Assembly (NCBI RefSeq): GCF_014337925.2
Contig: NZ_CP143423.1
Coordinates: 1,828,501 to 1,892,500, forward strand
DNA length: 64,000 bases
Reading direction: 5' to 3'
Origin: Roseobacter fucihabitans
Lineage (GTDB): Bacteria > Pseudomonadota > Alphaproteobacteria > Rhodobacterales > Rhodobacteraceae
The position numbers and the translations under genes were made by a program. Below, piece after piece: positions 25,071 to 34,350 of the stretch; the stretch's first letter is position 1, and each line of letters begins with the position of its first letter. Below the pieces are notes generated by a model. The model made no database searches. It saw only the letters and a list, made by a program, of their open reading frames with translations, and had not been told where the DNA came from.

Positions 25071-26325
25071 GTGCGCCCCCCTCGACCTGCCCGAAAACCC
25101 GAAACTGGCGGGCAACATCACCCATTTCGCGCGCGCCTTGCGCCGGGTGGGTATCCCCATCGGTTCGGGTCGTGTGATTGAGGCCATTCGCGCGGTGCAG
25201 GCCGCAGGCTTCACCGAAAAGCGTGACTTTTACTGGACGCTGCATGCCTGTTTCGTGAACCGGCCCGAGCACCGTTTGGTGTTTGCGCAGATCTTTCGCC
25301 TTTATTGGCGCGATCCGCGATATCTTGAACATATGATGTCCTACATGATCCCGGCGGTGCGCGGGGTGCAGGAGGGTCGCCGCGCGCAATCGGCTGAGAA
25401 ACGCGCGGCGGAGGCCTTGCTGGATGGGGCTGAAGCACCGGATTTCGGCCCCGAAAAAAGCGGTGAGGAGGAGACTACCGAGGTCGAGATCGATGCCTCC
25501 CTCACCATGTCCTCGCAGGAACGCCTGCGCAGTCTGGATTTTGAGCAGATGAGCAATGCCGAAATGGCCGCTGCCAAGCGGATGCTGGCCAAGCTGAACC
25601 TGCCGGTGCCGCCGATCAAATCGCGGCGCGCAAAACCCAGTCTGACAGGGGGACGGGTTGACCGTGCGCGCTCCCTGCGCGCCGCCATGCGGCAGGGTGG
25701 GGAGATGCATAAGATCGCCTATCGCGCGCCGCGCCCGCGCTGGCCCAACCTTGTGGTGCTTTGCGATATTTCGGGCTCGATGAGCCAATACAGCCGGGTG
25801 GTTTTGCATTTTCTGCATGCGGTCTCCAATGCCAAGGGGGCGGGATGGGCCAAGGTGCATGCCTTTACCTTTGGCACGCGTCTGACCAATATCACCCGCC
25901 ATCTGCGGCATCGCGATGTGGACGCCGCACTGGCCGCCGCCGGGGCGGAGGCGCAGGATTGGGAAGGTGGCACGCGGATCGGGGAATGTCTGGCGCGGTT
26001 CAATCGCGACTGGTCGCGCCGGGTCATGGGGCAGGGGGCGGTTGTTCTGCTGATCACCGATGGGCTGGACCGGGATGACCCGGAGGCGCTCGCGCGTCAA
26101 ATGGAACGGTTGCAGCTGTCCTCGCGAAAGCTGATCTGGCTCAATCCGCTGCTCCGCTGGGAGGGTTTCGCACCCAAGGCCCAAGGTATCCGCGCGATGT
26201 TGCCGCATGTGGACAGTTTCCGCGCAGGCCATTCGATTGCCTCGCTTGAAGAGCTTGCCACGTCGCTGTCCCGCCCGGATGATATGGGCGAAAAAGACCG
26301 GCTGATGCGGTTGATCGGCGGGTAA
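25063..26325 (+). CDS. CoxE-like protein with von Willebrand factor A domain
   Basis: 420 residues. The C-terminal VWA domain starts at NLVVLCDISGSMSQYS, with the metal site D235-x-S-x-S239 and VLLITDGLDRDDPEALARQ further on. The N-terminal 180 residues are helical and charged, including an acidic EKSGEEETTEVEID stretch. CoxE/VWA proteins partner with MoxR ATPases to activate metalloenzymes. It overlaps the small membrane protein gene and ends 3 bases before the convergent purL stop. Confidence 0.88.
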   Translation: MPECAPLDLPENPKLAGNITHFARALRRVGIPIGSGRVIEAIRAVQAAGFTEKRDFYWTLHACFVNRPEHRLVFAQIFRLYWRDPRYLEHMMSYMIPAVRGVQEGRRAQSAEKRAAEALLDGAEAPDFGPEKSGEEETTEVEIDASLTMSSQERLRSLDFEQMSNAEMAAAKRMLAKLNLPVPPIKSRRAKPSLTGGRVDRARSLRAAMRQGGEMHKIAYRAPRPRWPNLVVLCDISGSMSQYSRVVLHFLHAVSNAKGAGWAKVHAFTFGTRLTNITRHLRHRDVDAALAAAGAEAQDWEGGTRIGECLARFNRDWSRRVMGQGAVVLLITDGLDRDDPEALARQMERLQLSSRKLIWLNPLLRWEGFAPKAQGIRAMLPHVDSFRAGHSIASLEELATSLSRPDDMGEKDRLMRLIGG

Positions 26326-26328
26326 CCT

Positions 26329-28488
26329 TTAGGCCACCGCCGCGGCAAACGCGCCGCGATAGAGCTTTGATAGGGCGTCGAGGGGCGCGCTGCTGTCCCC
26401 CATTTGAACATCGTTACCGCCAAATTTGCCGACGCGCGCAAGCGTGAGGCTCGCCTCGGCGGCGGCAAATGCCAATGCGACGGCCTGTTCTTCGCTGCAC
26501 ACAATCAGGTAACGCCCCTGATCCTCGCCAAAGAGTGTAGCGGTATCACCGGAGTCCAAACGGATACCAACGGCGGTTTTTTCAGCCATTTCAAAAGCTG
26601 CCAGTGCCAGCCCCCCATCGGAAAGGTCGGTGCAGGCGCTAATATGGGCGCGGTTGGCGCGGATGAAATCGCCATGTGCGGATTCCTGTGTGAGATCCAC
26701 GGCAGGGGCATCGCCCTCCGCGCGGTTGAATGCTTCGGCCAGCAGCGCGGATTGGCCCAGATGACCCCGCGTTTCGCCCAAGACAAGCGCGACATGCCCC
26801 GCCTGCACATCACAGCCGATGATATCATCCGTATGCGCCAGCAACCCCACGGCCCCGATGGTCGGCGTGGGCAGAATGCCGGTGCCGTCGGTTTCATTAT
26901 AAAGCGAGACATTGCCCGACACGATCGGCATATCCAGCGCTTGGACGGCGGCACCGATGCCCTGGATTGCGCCGACGAATTGCCCCATGATCTGCGGCTT
27001 TTCGGGATTGCCGAAATTCATGTTGTCCGTGGTGGCCAAGGGTTTTGCCCCCACAGCCGTCAGGTTGCGATAGGCTTCGGCCACGGCCTGTTTACCACCC
27101 TCGACCGGATTGGCCTTCACATAACGCGGCGTCACATCAGAGGTAAACGCCAACGCCTTATGCGTGCCATGCACGCGGATGATACCCGCGCCAAGCCCTG
27201 GCACGCGCACGGTATCGGCCATGACCATCGTGTCATATTGCGTGAAAACCCATGCTTTGGAGGCGTAGTTCGGGCTGGAAATCAGCGCCTTCAAGCCTTC
27301 AACGGGATCGATCTCAAGCCGCTCAGTGAAAGGCGCGGGCGTCGGTGTGGGTTCCCAGGGCCGGTCATATTCCGGTGCCGTGCCAGCCAGCGTTTTCAAG
27401 GGCAGGTCCGCTTTGACCTCGCCGTGATGCAGGATCAAAAAGCGGTCCTCTGCGATGGTCTCGCCCACGATGGCAAAATCGAGGTCCCATTTATCAAAAA
27501 CCGCCTTGGCCTCGGCCTCCAGTTCTGGGCGCAGCACCATCAACATGCGCTCCTGACTTTCCGACAGCATCATTTCATACGCCGTCATGCCGGTTTCGCG
27601 CACGGGAACGCGCTCCAGATCAAGCCGCACGCCAAGGTTACCCTTGTCACCCATCTCCACGGCGGAACAGGTCAGACCTGCCGCGCCCATATCCTGAATG
27701 GAAATCACTGCACCGGTTTTCATTAACTCCAGCGTGGCTTCCATCAAACGCTTTTCGGTGAAAGGATCGCCGACCTGAACCGTGGGGCGCTTTTCTTCGA
27801 TGGTATCGTCGAATTCCGCCGACGCCATAGTCGCACCGCCAACCCCGTCGCGCCCGGTTTTCGCCCCGAGGTACACAACCGGCATGCCGACACCAGAGGC
27901 GGCAGAGTAGAAAATCTTATCCGCATCGGCCAAACCTGCGGCAAAGGCATTCACCAGACAGTTGCCGTTGTAAGCGGGGTCAAACCGCACCTCTCCACCC
28001 ACGGTCGGCACGCCGAAACAATTGCCATACCCGCCAATCCCCTCGACGACACCGTTGACCAATTGGCGCGTCTTGGGATGAGAGGGGTCACCAAAGCTCA
28101 GCGAATTCATCGCCGCCACAGGGCGCGCGCCCATGGTAAAGACATCGCGCAAAATGCCGCCCATGCCCGTCGCGGCCCCCTGATAGGGCTCGATATAGGA
28201 GGGGTGATTGTGGCTTTCCATCTTGAAGACAACCGCCTGACCATCTCCGATATCGACCACACCGGCGTTCTCACCGGGTCCGCAAATGACCTGCGGGCCG
28301 GTCGTGGGCAGGGTGCGCAGCCATTTCTTGGAGGATTTATACGAACAATGCTCGTTCCACATCGCCGAAAAGATGCCAAGTTCCGTGAAGGTCGGTTCGC
28401 GCCCGACGATCTCCAGGATGCGCTGGTATTCATCCGGGCTCAGACCATGGCTGGCGATCAGATCGGGGGTGATGGCAGGTTCTTGCAT
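26329..28488 (-). CDS. purL: Phosphoribosylformylglycinamidine synthase, large subunit
   Basis: 719 residues from ATG 28488 (GAGGAAG upstream); longer frames add a low-complexity tail. This is the small PurL type that needs separate PurS and PurQ, which are not in the window. The start [17 protein letters not shown] and [14 protein letters not shown] (ATP region), the repeated AIRS-like halves ([32 protein letters not shown]) and the C-terminal [17 protein letters not shown] are all present. It converts FGAR to FGAM in purine synthesis. Confidence 0.95.
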   Translation of the reverse strand: MQEPAITPDLIASHGLSPDEYQRILEIVGREPTFTELGIFSAMWNEHCSYKSSKKWLRTLPTTGPQVICGPGENAGVVDIGDGQAVVFKMESHNHPSYIEPYQGAATGMGGILRDVFTMGARPVAAMNSLSFGDPSHPKTRQLVNGVVEGIGGYGNCFGVPTVGGEVRFDPAYNGNCLVNAFAAGLADADKIFYSAASGVGMPVVYLGAKTGRDGVGGATMASAEFDDTIEEKRPTVQVGDPFTEKRLMEATLELMKTGAVISIQDMGAAGLTCSAVEMGDKGNLGVRLDLERVPVRETGMTAYEMMLSESQERMLMVLRPELEAEAKAVFDKWDLDFAIVGETIAEDRFLILHHGEVKADLPLKTLAGTAPEYDRPWEPTPTPAPFTERLEIDPVEGLKALISSPNYASKAWVFTQYDTMVMADTVRVPGLGAGIIRVHGTHKALAFTSDVTPRYVKANPVEGGKQAVAEAYRNLTAVGAKPLATTDNMNFGNPEKPQIMGQFVGAIQGIGAAVQALDMPIVSGNVSLYNETDGTGILPTPTIGAVGLLAHTDDIIGCDVQAGHVALVLGETRGHLGQSALLAEAFNRAEGDAPAVDLTQESAHGDFIRANRAHISACTDLSDGGLALAAFEMAEKTAVGIRLDSGDTATLFGEDQGRYLIVCSEEQAVALAFAAAEASLTLARVGKFGGNDVQMGDSSAPLDALSKLYRGAFAAAVA

Positions 28489-28680
28489 GGGGCGCTTCTT
28501 CCTCGTGTCCTTGTGCGATGTCTTTAGAACAGGGGCTGGCGGGGGGAAAGGGGAGATTGGATGGGCGTTCTGTATCGCCGGGGTGGGCATGGATGGCGCG
28601 CGCGCGGGATGCCGAAGAGGGGCGGCGGTAGTTCCGGGATGCTGTCAAGGGCTGTCACAGATATTAAGTTACCGATCTGG

Positions 28681-29595
28681 TTACTTGCCAATCCCGCTCA
28701 TCACAGGTCGTGCTGAGCGGTTTTGAATGAGCGCGATGGCACCCAAAATCAGCGCACAGGCAATGGCTTGTGCCCCGCTGATCACCTCACCGAACGCAAG
28801 AACGCCAACGGCAAACATTGTGGGCAGTTCGATGCTGCCGATGACGGCGGTGCGCGTTGCCCCGATCACCGGGGAGCAGAGGGTGTAAATCAGTTGCGGC
28901 ACAAGCGCTGTTACAAGGCCGATCCCGATAATCAGAAACCAGTCATTCCCGTCTTTTGGCAGGATTGCATCGATCTGGGACGAGAGAATGAGAGGGGCAA
29001 GGCCAATGACCGAGCCAAGTGAGACAGAGGCTATTCTGGCCAGAGGGGCGATGCGCGACAAGCGGTGCACGAGGACACATATGCCGAAGCCAAATCCAAA
29101 AGGGGCCGCCAATGAGATAAGTAGCGTTGGAATTTCCTCTGGAGGCACCGAGGCTGGAGACCCCGCAATAATCGCGGCGACCACAATGAGCCCAGCGGCG
29201 ATAAGGCTACGCCGCGTCGGTGGGTCGCTGAACAGTCCCCAAGAGATGAGGATCGTAAACACCGGATACGTCATATAGAGAACGCCAACCGTGGATGCCG
29301 GAACTGTTTCAAGAGCCGTAACATAGCCGACCCAGCCAAGGCCCATCACCGCGCCTGCAACCATACCCCAGACGATTTCCCGCCCCTTTGAGCGATGCTT
29401 CAGGAGCGCTGGCAACAGGAGAATCGCCGCCAAAATGTAGCGATAAAAAGCAACGGCGTAGGGAGCGAGCCCTTGATCGGTGAGTCCCCGGCTGAAGTAG
29501 GGCACAAAGCCAAAACAGATGGACGCAAAAAGCACACCGGCCACCGCAAGGGCGTAGTATCTGACGTCCGGCTTGGTTGAGGTTGGTCGGTCCAT
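28681..29595 (-). CDS. EamA/DMT-family transporter
   Basis: 304 residues with about ten membrane helices in two EamA repeats (PYAVAFYRYILAAILLLPALL; PTMFAVGVLAFGEVISGAQ). Such proteins export or import amino acids, nucleotide sugars or other metabolites; the substrate is not predictable. ATG 29595 is preferred because AGGTG lies 6 nt before it; GTG 29604 is the alternative. The next gene upstream on the strand is the sRNA-like locus, so this gene probably has its own weak promoter or is monocistronic. Confidence 0.87.
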   Translation of the reverse strand: MDRPTSTKPDVRYYALAVAGVLFASICFGFVPYFSRGLTDQGLAPYAVAFYRYILAAILLLPALLKHRSKGREIVWGMVAGAVMGLGWVGYVTALETVPASTVGVLYMTYPVFTILISWGLFSDPPTRRSLIAAGLIVVAAIIAGSPASVPPEEIPTLLISLAAPFGFGFGICVLVHRLSRIAPLARIASVSLGSVIGLAPLILSSQIDAILPKDGNDWFLIIGIGLVTALVPQLIYTLCSPVIGATRTAVIGSIELPTMFAVGVLAFGEVISGAQAIACALILGAIALIQNRSARPVMSGIGK

Positions 29596-29678
29596 CCGTA
29601 ACACCTAGCACTTAAACCCGTAGTTGGCATTACCGGGGCCAACGAATGGCACTATTTTTCGCCGCTTGTGTTGCATGC

Positions 29679-29707
29679 AAAAAAAAGGCCGAGCACGAAG
29701 CTCGGCC
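29679..29707 (-). terminator. Perfect Rho-independent terminator
   Basis: Leftward transcript: GGCCGAGC (29707-29700), loop TTCGT, GCTCGGCC (29694-29687), then eight Ts (29686-29679). An 8-bp GC-rich stem with T-tract is a textbook intrinsic terminator. It ends the predicted sRNA and would also stop read-through from lysR. Confidence 0.88.
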
Positions 29708-29756
29708 AAGTCCAACAGGGAGGTATGAAAGCGGATGCAAGCATCAGCGCCTTCAT
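29679..29756 (-). ncRNA. Predicted small RNA of about 78 nt with CCUCCC linker
   Basis: Reading leftward from about 29756: a 5' hairpin with 9-bp stem ATGAAGGCG (29756-29748) / CGCTTTCAT (29733-29725, one G-U pair), a single-stranded linker containing ACCTCCCTG, then a perfect intrinsic terminator ending in eight Ts. A sigma-70-like promoter sits at the right distance (see next entries). The CCUCCC linker is complementary to GGGAGG-type ribosome-binding sites, the hallmark of anti-Shine-Dalgarno sRNAs such as the alphaproteobacterial CcsR/cuckoo groups, though those carry the motif in hairpin loops. No coding frame of merit lies here. Existence is inferred from sequence only. Confidence 0.6.
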
Positions 29757-29761
29757 GAGAT

Positions 29762-29790
29762 GAAATAGGGAGCATATTGCCTGCGATCAA
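29762..29790 (-). promoter_or_regulatory. Predicted promoter of the small RNA
   Basis: On the minus strand TTGATC (29790-29785) and TATTTC (29767-29762) are separated by exactly 17 nt, placing transcription start near 29755-29756, which is where the 5' hairpin of the predicted sRNA begins. The agreement of three independent elements (promoter, hairpin, terminator) makes the call stronger than the hexamers alone. Confidence 0.5.
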
Positions 29791-29822
29791 GGCTGTTTTT
29801 AAACGCGGGGAGTCATGTCCGG

Positions 29823-29839
29823 TATGCATTCCATGCATA
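29823..29839. promoter_or_regulatory. 17-bp perfect dyad upstream of the sRNA promoter
   Basis: TATGCAT (29823-29829), TCC, ATGCATA (29833-29839): 7-bp arms around a 3-nt centre, lying 32 bases upstream of the -35 box and 14 bases past the lysR stop. It could be an activator site for the sRNA promoter or a hairpin ending the lysR message; there is no T-run. Confidence 0.4.
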
Positions 29840-29852
29840 GCCCTCTGCGCCG

Positions 29853-30758
29853 CTAAGACTTTTGCTTGTCTCTCAATTGTTTGCGGTAGCTGATGATCTC
29901 TTCTTGTACGAAATCCTTGAACGCGGAAACACGCTGAGAGTGCCTCAGCTCTTCGGGATAGGCCAAAAATACGGGCACGTCTGCCGATTCTGCTTCCGGC
30001 AGCACCTGCACCAGATCGGGAAAATCCTCGGTAACGTAATCCGGCAGCACGCCAATGCCGAGATTGTTCAAGACGCCCTGCAAGACGCCGTAATAGTTGT
30101 TCACCGTGAGGGTTGAACGAATATCGTAGGTCATGAGATGTTGCACGAGATTAAGCCCGGCACCGACCTGATTGCTATCGGTGTTTTGACAAATCAGGCG
30201 GTGGTCCTTAACGTCCTCAATGTCCCCGGGCGTCCCGTTTTCATTCAGATAATCGGGTGTCGCAAACAGACACATCCGGATCATCATCAGCTTTTTGCGG
30301 ATGAGGTCTGCCTGGCTGGGTTCTTTCATTCGGATGGCGACATCGGCCTCGCGCATCGGCAGGTCCAGAACGCGCTCCTCCAGCATCAGATCAATCTTCA
30401 GATCGGGATATTGCTCATAAAGCTTTGGCAGGCGCGGTACCAGCCATAGTGTCCCAAAACCGGTGGTGGTCGTGACCTTCAGCTCGCCAAAGACCTCGTC
30501 TTCGCTGTCCCGAATCCGTGCGGAAGCCGTATCGAGCCGTTTGGTCATCGCGATTGTGGCGTCGAAAAGCAACTCTCCCTGTTCGGTCAGGATCAGCCCA
30601 CGCGCATGTCTGTGAAACAGAGTAGTGTTGAGCGATTCCTCCAAACCCCGGATCTGTCGGCTGACCGCGGATTGGGACAGGTTCAGCTTATCGCCCGCAT
30701 GCGTCAGGGACCCCGCATCCGCAACCGCGTGAAATATCCTCAGCTTGTCCCAGTCCAT
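29853..30758 (-). CDS. LysR-family transcriptional regulator
   Basis: 301 residues from ATG 30758 (GTG 30764 adds two). The N-terminal winged helix-turn-helix is clear (LRIFHAVADAGSLTHAGDKLNLSQSAVSRQIRGLEESL), followed by a type-2 periplasmic-binding-like effector domain from about residue 90 (GELKVTTTTGFGTLWLVPRL). It is divergent from the indolepyruvate oxidoreductase gene across 172 bases that hold a dyad of LysR type, so it probably regulates that gene and itself. Effector unknown. Confidence 0.9.
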   Translation of the reverse strand: MDWDKLRIFHAVADAGSLTHAGDKLNLSQSAVSRQIRGLEESLNTTLFHRHARGLILTEQGELLFDATIAMTKRLDTASARIRDSEDEVFGELKVTTTTGFGTLWLVPRLPKLYEQYPDLKIDLMLEERVLDLPMREADVAIRMKEPSQADLIRKKLMMIRMCLFATPDYLNENGTPGDIEDVKDHRLICQNTDSNQVGAGLNLVQHLMTYDIRSTLTVNNYYGVLQGVLNNLGIGVLPDYVTEDFPDLVQVLPEAESADVPVFLAYPEELRHSQRVSAFKDFVQEEIISYRKQLRDKQKS

Positions 30759-30860
30759 ACCCACGCCCCACGCATCATCACGCCCCTGTTAGCGGTATCC
30801 GGCTTTGAAATATAGGGGTGCGTGCTGCAAATTTCCCCATAGACAAGAAATTGGGTATAC

Positions 30861-30879
30861 AGGTCAGCTAATGTGACCT
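30861..30879. promoter_or_regulatory. LysR-type operator in the divergent region
   Basis: AGGTCA (30861-30866), 7-nt centre, TGACCT (30874-30879) is a perfect dyad that also satisfies the T-N11-A rule (T30864, A30876). It is followed at once by TTATAAC, a possible -10 for the oxidoreductase gene. Being so close to the -10 suggests repression or autoregulation of the divergent promoter. Confidence 0.55.
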
Positions 30880-30930
30880 ATTATAACACGCAGAATGTGC
30901 AACACTGGTTCAACGCTGGGGAGGCGTCCG

Positions 30931-33900
30931 ATGAGCACTCAGAAAATCTCGTTGAATGATCGCTATGATCTGAGCAAGTACCATGTGCTGCTGAATGGCA
31001 CGCAGGCGCTTGTCCGTCTGATGATGATGCAAAACGCTCTGGATCGGGCCAAGGGGCTGCAGACCGCCGGGCTTGTCACGGGGTATCGCGGCTCACCGCT
31101 GGGTGCGGTGGATATGCAGATGGACCGGGCGCTGAAGCAGCTGACATCACATGATGTCAGCTTTCAACCCGGTCTGAACGAGGATCTGGCGGCCACCGCC
31201 CTGTGGGGCAGCCAGCAGGCTGAGTTGCGCGGTGAGGGGAAATTCGACGGTGTTTTTGGTCTGTGGTACGGCAAGGGGCCGGGGGTGGATCGATCCGGTG
31301 ACGTGATGCGCCACGCCAATATGGCGGGAAGTTCCGCAAATGGTGGCGTCCTGATGGCGATGGGGGATGATCACACGGGCGAAAGTTCGACCGTTTTGCA
31401 TCAATCCGAATGGGCCATGGTGGATGCCTATATGCCGGTTGTGAGCCCCGCCGGCGTTCAGGAAATACTGGATTATGGGCTTTACGGATTCGCGCTGAGC
31501 CGGTTTTCCGGTTTGTGGGTCGGCCTCAAGACGATGAAGGACACCGTCGAAGTTACATCGGTGGTAAATGCCGATCTGGCGCGGGCAGGTTTTGTGACGC
31601 CGCAGTTTGACATGCCCGAGGGTGGTTTGAACATCCGCCTGATTGACACGCCACATGCGCAGGAAGCGCGCATGATTGATTACAAAAAATTTGCCGCAGA
31701 GGCGTTCAGCCATGCCAATAAGATGGACAAACGTGTCTGGGGAAAACCGGGCGCAAAAATAGGGTTCGTGGCCGCCGGGAAAAACTGGCTGGACCTTGAG
31801 CACGCACTGAGTCTGCTCAATATTGACGCGGCTGAGGCCGAGCGGCTCGGGATCACGACCTATAAGATCGCTCAGACCTTTCCGCTGGACATGCGCGGAT
31901 TCCACGACTGGGCCGAAGGTCTCGATTTAATCGTGGTTGTTGAGGAAAAGCGCAAACTGATCGAGGTCCAGATCAAGGAAGCGATTTTTGATGACCGTCG
32001 GGAGCGGCGGGTTTTTGGCTGGCACAAGGGCGGCGGCGCGGGCTCTATGCATGGGGAGGAACTCTTTCCTACGCGCGGGGCGCTCGATCCCATCATGATC
32101 GCGCAGAAACTGGGCGGGATCCTGCTTGAAGAAGGGCGCGATACCGAACGTCTGCGCGCCGGGCTTGCGGTATTGGATGAGGCATGCCGCAATGATAACG
32201 CGGAAAATATCGCCGAACGTCTGCCTTATTTCTGTTCGGGCTGTCCGCATAATTCTTCGACAAAACTCCCCGAAGGATCGCGCGCCTATGCCGGGATCGG
32301 GTGCCATTATATGGTGCAATGGATGGATCGGGAGACGACAGGCTTCACGCATATGGGCGGGGAAGGGGCCAATTGGATTGGCGAAGCGCCGTTTTCCAAA
32401 CGTCCCCATATGTTCCAGAACATCGGCGATGGCACCTATAATCATTCTGGTGTGCAGGCCATTCGCGCGGCGCTAGGTGCGGGGACCAATATTACCTATA
32501 AAATCCTCTACAATGATGCGGTTGCGATGACGGGGGGCCAGGGAAATGACGGGGGTCTGGATGCGCCGCGCATCGTGCGCGAATTGCAGGCCATGGGCGT
32601 GGCGCAAATCGCTGTGGTCTATGATGAGAAGGAAGACGTCGATCTGAGCGCTTTTTCAGGGGTGCAAACCTATGAGCGTGCAGATTTGCAAACTGTACAG
32701 GAGAGGTTTGCAAAGATTGAGGGCGTTTCTGCCATCGTCTACATCCAAACCTGTGCCGCGGAAAAACGACGACGCCGCAAGCGGGGGCTTTTTCCAGATC
32801 CGGACAAACGTGTCTTTATCAACACAGACGTCTGCGAAGGCTGCGGTGATTGTGGGGTTCAATCCAACTGCGTGTCCATCGTTCCAAAAGAAACGGCACT
32901 GGGTCGCAAACGCGCGATCGATCAATCCTCCTGCAACAAAGATTACAGCTGTATCAAGGGGTTCTGCCCTTCTTTCGTGACATTGGAAGGCGCGCAGCCG
33001 CGTAAATCGCCGACGACAACGCTTGATATTCCGACCCTGCCGGACCCGGAATTGCCAGTGATCAACGGCACATGGAACGTCGTAATCACGGGTGTCGGGG
33101 GTACGGGCGTGGTCACGATTGGGGCGGTCATGGCGCAAGCCGCGCATATCGACGGCAAAGGCGCGGGTATGATGGAAATGGCGGGCTTGGCGCAAAAAGG
33201 CGGTGCGGTGCACATCCATTGCCGCATCGCCGAAAAGCCGGGGGATATCCGCGCGATACGGGTCGCCACCGGTGAGGCGGATGCTTTGATCGGCGGGGAT
33301 CTTGTTGTCTCAGCGGGGGCGAAAACCCTTGGGCTGACACGGGCGGGGCGCACGGGTGCCGTCGTCAACAGCCATGAAATCATAACCGGGGATTTCACCC
33401 GCGACACTGAATTCCAACTCCCAAGCGCGCGCCTGTCTCTCGCGCTTGAGGCGCGCCTCAAGGATCACGTTGATCTTTTTGATGCTTCCGAACTGGCACG
33501 CGCGACACTCGGGGATTCCATCTTTTCCAACATGATGATTTTTGGCGCGGCCTGGCAGCGCGGCCTGGTTCCTCTTTCCCTTGGCGCGATTGAGGAAGCG
33601 ATTGCATTAAATGGCACCGCCGTGGAGCGCAACAGGCGGGCCTTTGAAATCGGACGCTGGTCGGTGCTGTTTCCGCAGGAAGCTGGCGCGGTATCGCGCC
33701 CCAATGTGGTCAAGACACCCGAAAGCCAGGCAGAGCAGATCGCCTTTCGGGTTAATCACCTCAAGGCCTATCAGGGCAAGCGTTTAGCCAAGAGATATGA
33801 GACCTTGATCAATGCTATCGAAGATGACGAGGTGAAGGCAGAGGCTTTGAAATCCTACCATAAGCTTTTGGCCTATAAGGACGAATATGAGGTCGCGCGC

Positions 33901-34350
33901 CTGTTGCTCTCAACCCGTGAAAAGGCCGCGGCGGCATTTGACGGTGCGTTCAAAATGACCTTTCACCTCGCGCCGCCGATGCTGTCCAAAGCCGGTCCGG
34001 ATGGGCGCCCGATGAAACGGGAATTTGGCCCGTGGCTGGAAAAGCTTCTGCGGCTCTTGGCAAAATTCAAATGGCTGCGTGGCACATTTCTCGATCCTTT
34101 TGGTTACACGGATGAGCGGCGCATGGAGCGCGCGCTGATCCGGCAATTCGAGCGCGATATCGCGGAGGTTCTCCCCCTTTTGAATGACAACACGCGCCCT
34201 GCAATCGTTGCCCTCGCAGCCTTGCCGCAGAAGATCAGAGGGTTTGGACCGGTCAAGCAGACGCATGAAACAGAAGCCGCGAAAACGCGCGAAACCCTCT
34301 TGACGGTGATCCGATCTGGCGGTGTGCAATCCGCTGAGGCAGCGGAGTGA
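30931..34350 (+). CDS. Indolepyruvate ferredoxin oxidoreductase, fused alpha and beta subunits
   Basis: 1139 residues from ATG 30931 (GGGGAGG 6 nt upstream). The N-terminal part is the thiamine-PP-dependent oxidoreductase (TAGLVTGYRGSPLGAVD; core GDGTYNHSGVQAIRAAL with NDAVAMTGGQ). A cysteine cluster follows at about 634-690 (CEGCGDCGVQSNC…CNKDYSCIKGFCPSF) for iron-sulfur centres. The gamma-type domain begins near 710 (VVITGVGGTGVVTIG). It oxidatively decarboxylates aryl- or branched-chain 2-oxo acids to acyl-CoA. One-chain fusion of this size is the usual form in many proteobacteria. Divergent LysR neighbour likely controls it. Confidence 0.93.
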   Translation: MSTQKISLNDRYDLSKYHVLLNGTQALVRLMMMQNALDRAKGLQTAGLVTGYRGSPLGAVDMQMDRALKQLTSHDVSFQPGLNEDLAATALWGSQQAELRGEGKFDGVFGLWYGKGPGVDRSGDVMRHANMAGSSANGGVLMAMGDDHTGESSTVLHQSEWAMVDAYMPVVSPAGVQEILDYGLYGFALSRFSGLWVGLKTMKDTVEVTSVVNADLARAGFVTPQFDMPEGGLNIRLIDTPHAQEARMIDYKKFAAEAFSHANKMDKRVWGKPGAKIGFVAAGKNWLDLEHALSLLNIDAAEAERLGITTYKIAQTFPLDMRGFHDWAEGLDLIVVVEEKRKLIEVQIKEAIFDDRRERRVFGWHKGGGAGSMHGEELFPTRGALDPIMIAQKLGGILLEEGRDTERLRAGLAVLDEACRNDNAENIAERLPYFCSGCPHNSSTKLPEGSRAYAGIGCHYMVQWMDRETTGFTHMGGEGANWIGEAPFSKRPHMFQNIGDGTYNHSGVQAIRAALGAGTNITYKILYNDAVAMTGGQGNDGGLDAPRIVRELQAMGVAQIAVVYDEKEDVDLSAFSGVQTYERADLQTVQERFAKIEGVSAIVYIQTCAAEKRRRRKRGLFPDPDKRVFINTDVCEGCGDCGVQSNCVSIVPKETALGRKRAIDQSSCNKDYSCIKGFCPSFVTLEGAQPRKSPTTTLDIPTLPDPELPVINGTWNVVITGVGGTGVVTIGAVMAQAAHIDGKGAGMMEMAGLAQKGGAVHIHCRIAEKPGDIRAIRVATGEADALIGGDLVVSAGAKTLGLTRAGRTGAVVNSHEIITGDFTRDTEFQLPSARLSLALEARLKDHVDLFDASELARATLGDSIFSNMMIFGAAWQRGLVPLSLGAIEEAIALNGTAVERNRRAFEIGRWSVLFPQEAGAVSRPNVVKTPESQAEQIAFRVNHLKAYQGKRLAKRYETLINAIEDDEVKAEALKSYHKLLAYKDEYEVARLLLSTREKAAAAFDGAFKMTFHLAPPMLSKAGPDGRPMKREFGPWLEKLLRLLAKFKWLRGTFLDPFGYTDERRMERALIRQFERDIAEVLPLLNDNTRPAIVALAALPQKIRGFGPVKQTHETEAAKTRETLLTVIRSGGVQSAEAAE
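32685..32714. repeat. TTTGCAAA-N14-TTTGCAAA pair inside the oxidoreductase gene
   Basis: TTTGCAAA at 32685-32692 and again at 32707-32714, 22 bp apart start to start. The two copies fall in different reading frames (Leu-Gln and Phe-Ala codons), so protein constraint does not explain the repeat. Two more pairs with the same spacing occur at 35764 and 54163. Confidence 0.55.

Noticed and set aside
25030-26232. 400-residue minus-strand frame opposite the VWA gene
   Set aside because: Antisense shadow with mirrored codon composition; the plus-strand gene has a clear VWA metal site.
26404-27726. 440-residue plus-strand frame opposite purL
   Set aside because: Shadow of a strongly conserved gene; composition dominated by His, Gly and Arg.
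29605-29838. 77-residue minus-strand frame across the terminator at 29679-29707
   Set aside because: It would be translated through a perfect intrinsic terminator and starts within a dyad; the small-RNA reading explains the region better.
31147-31905. 252-residue minus-strand frame within the oxidoreductase gene
   Set aside because: Shadow frame; the fused oxidoreductase is uninterrupted on the plus strand.
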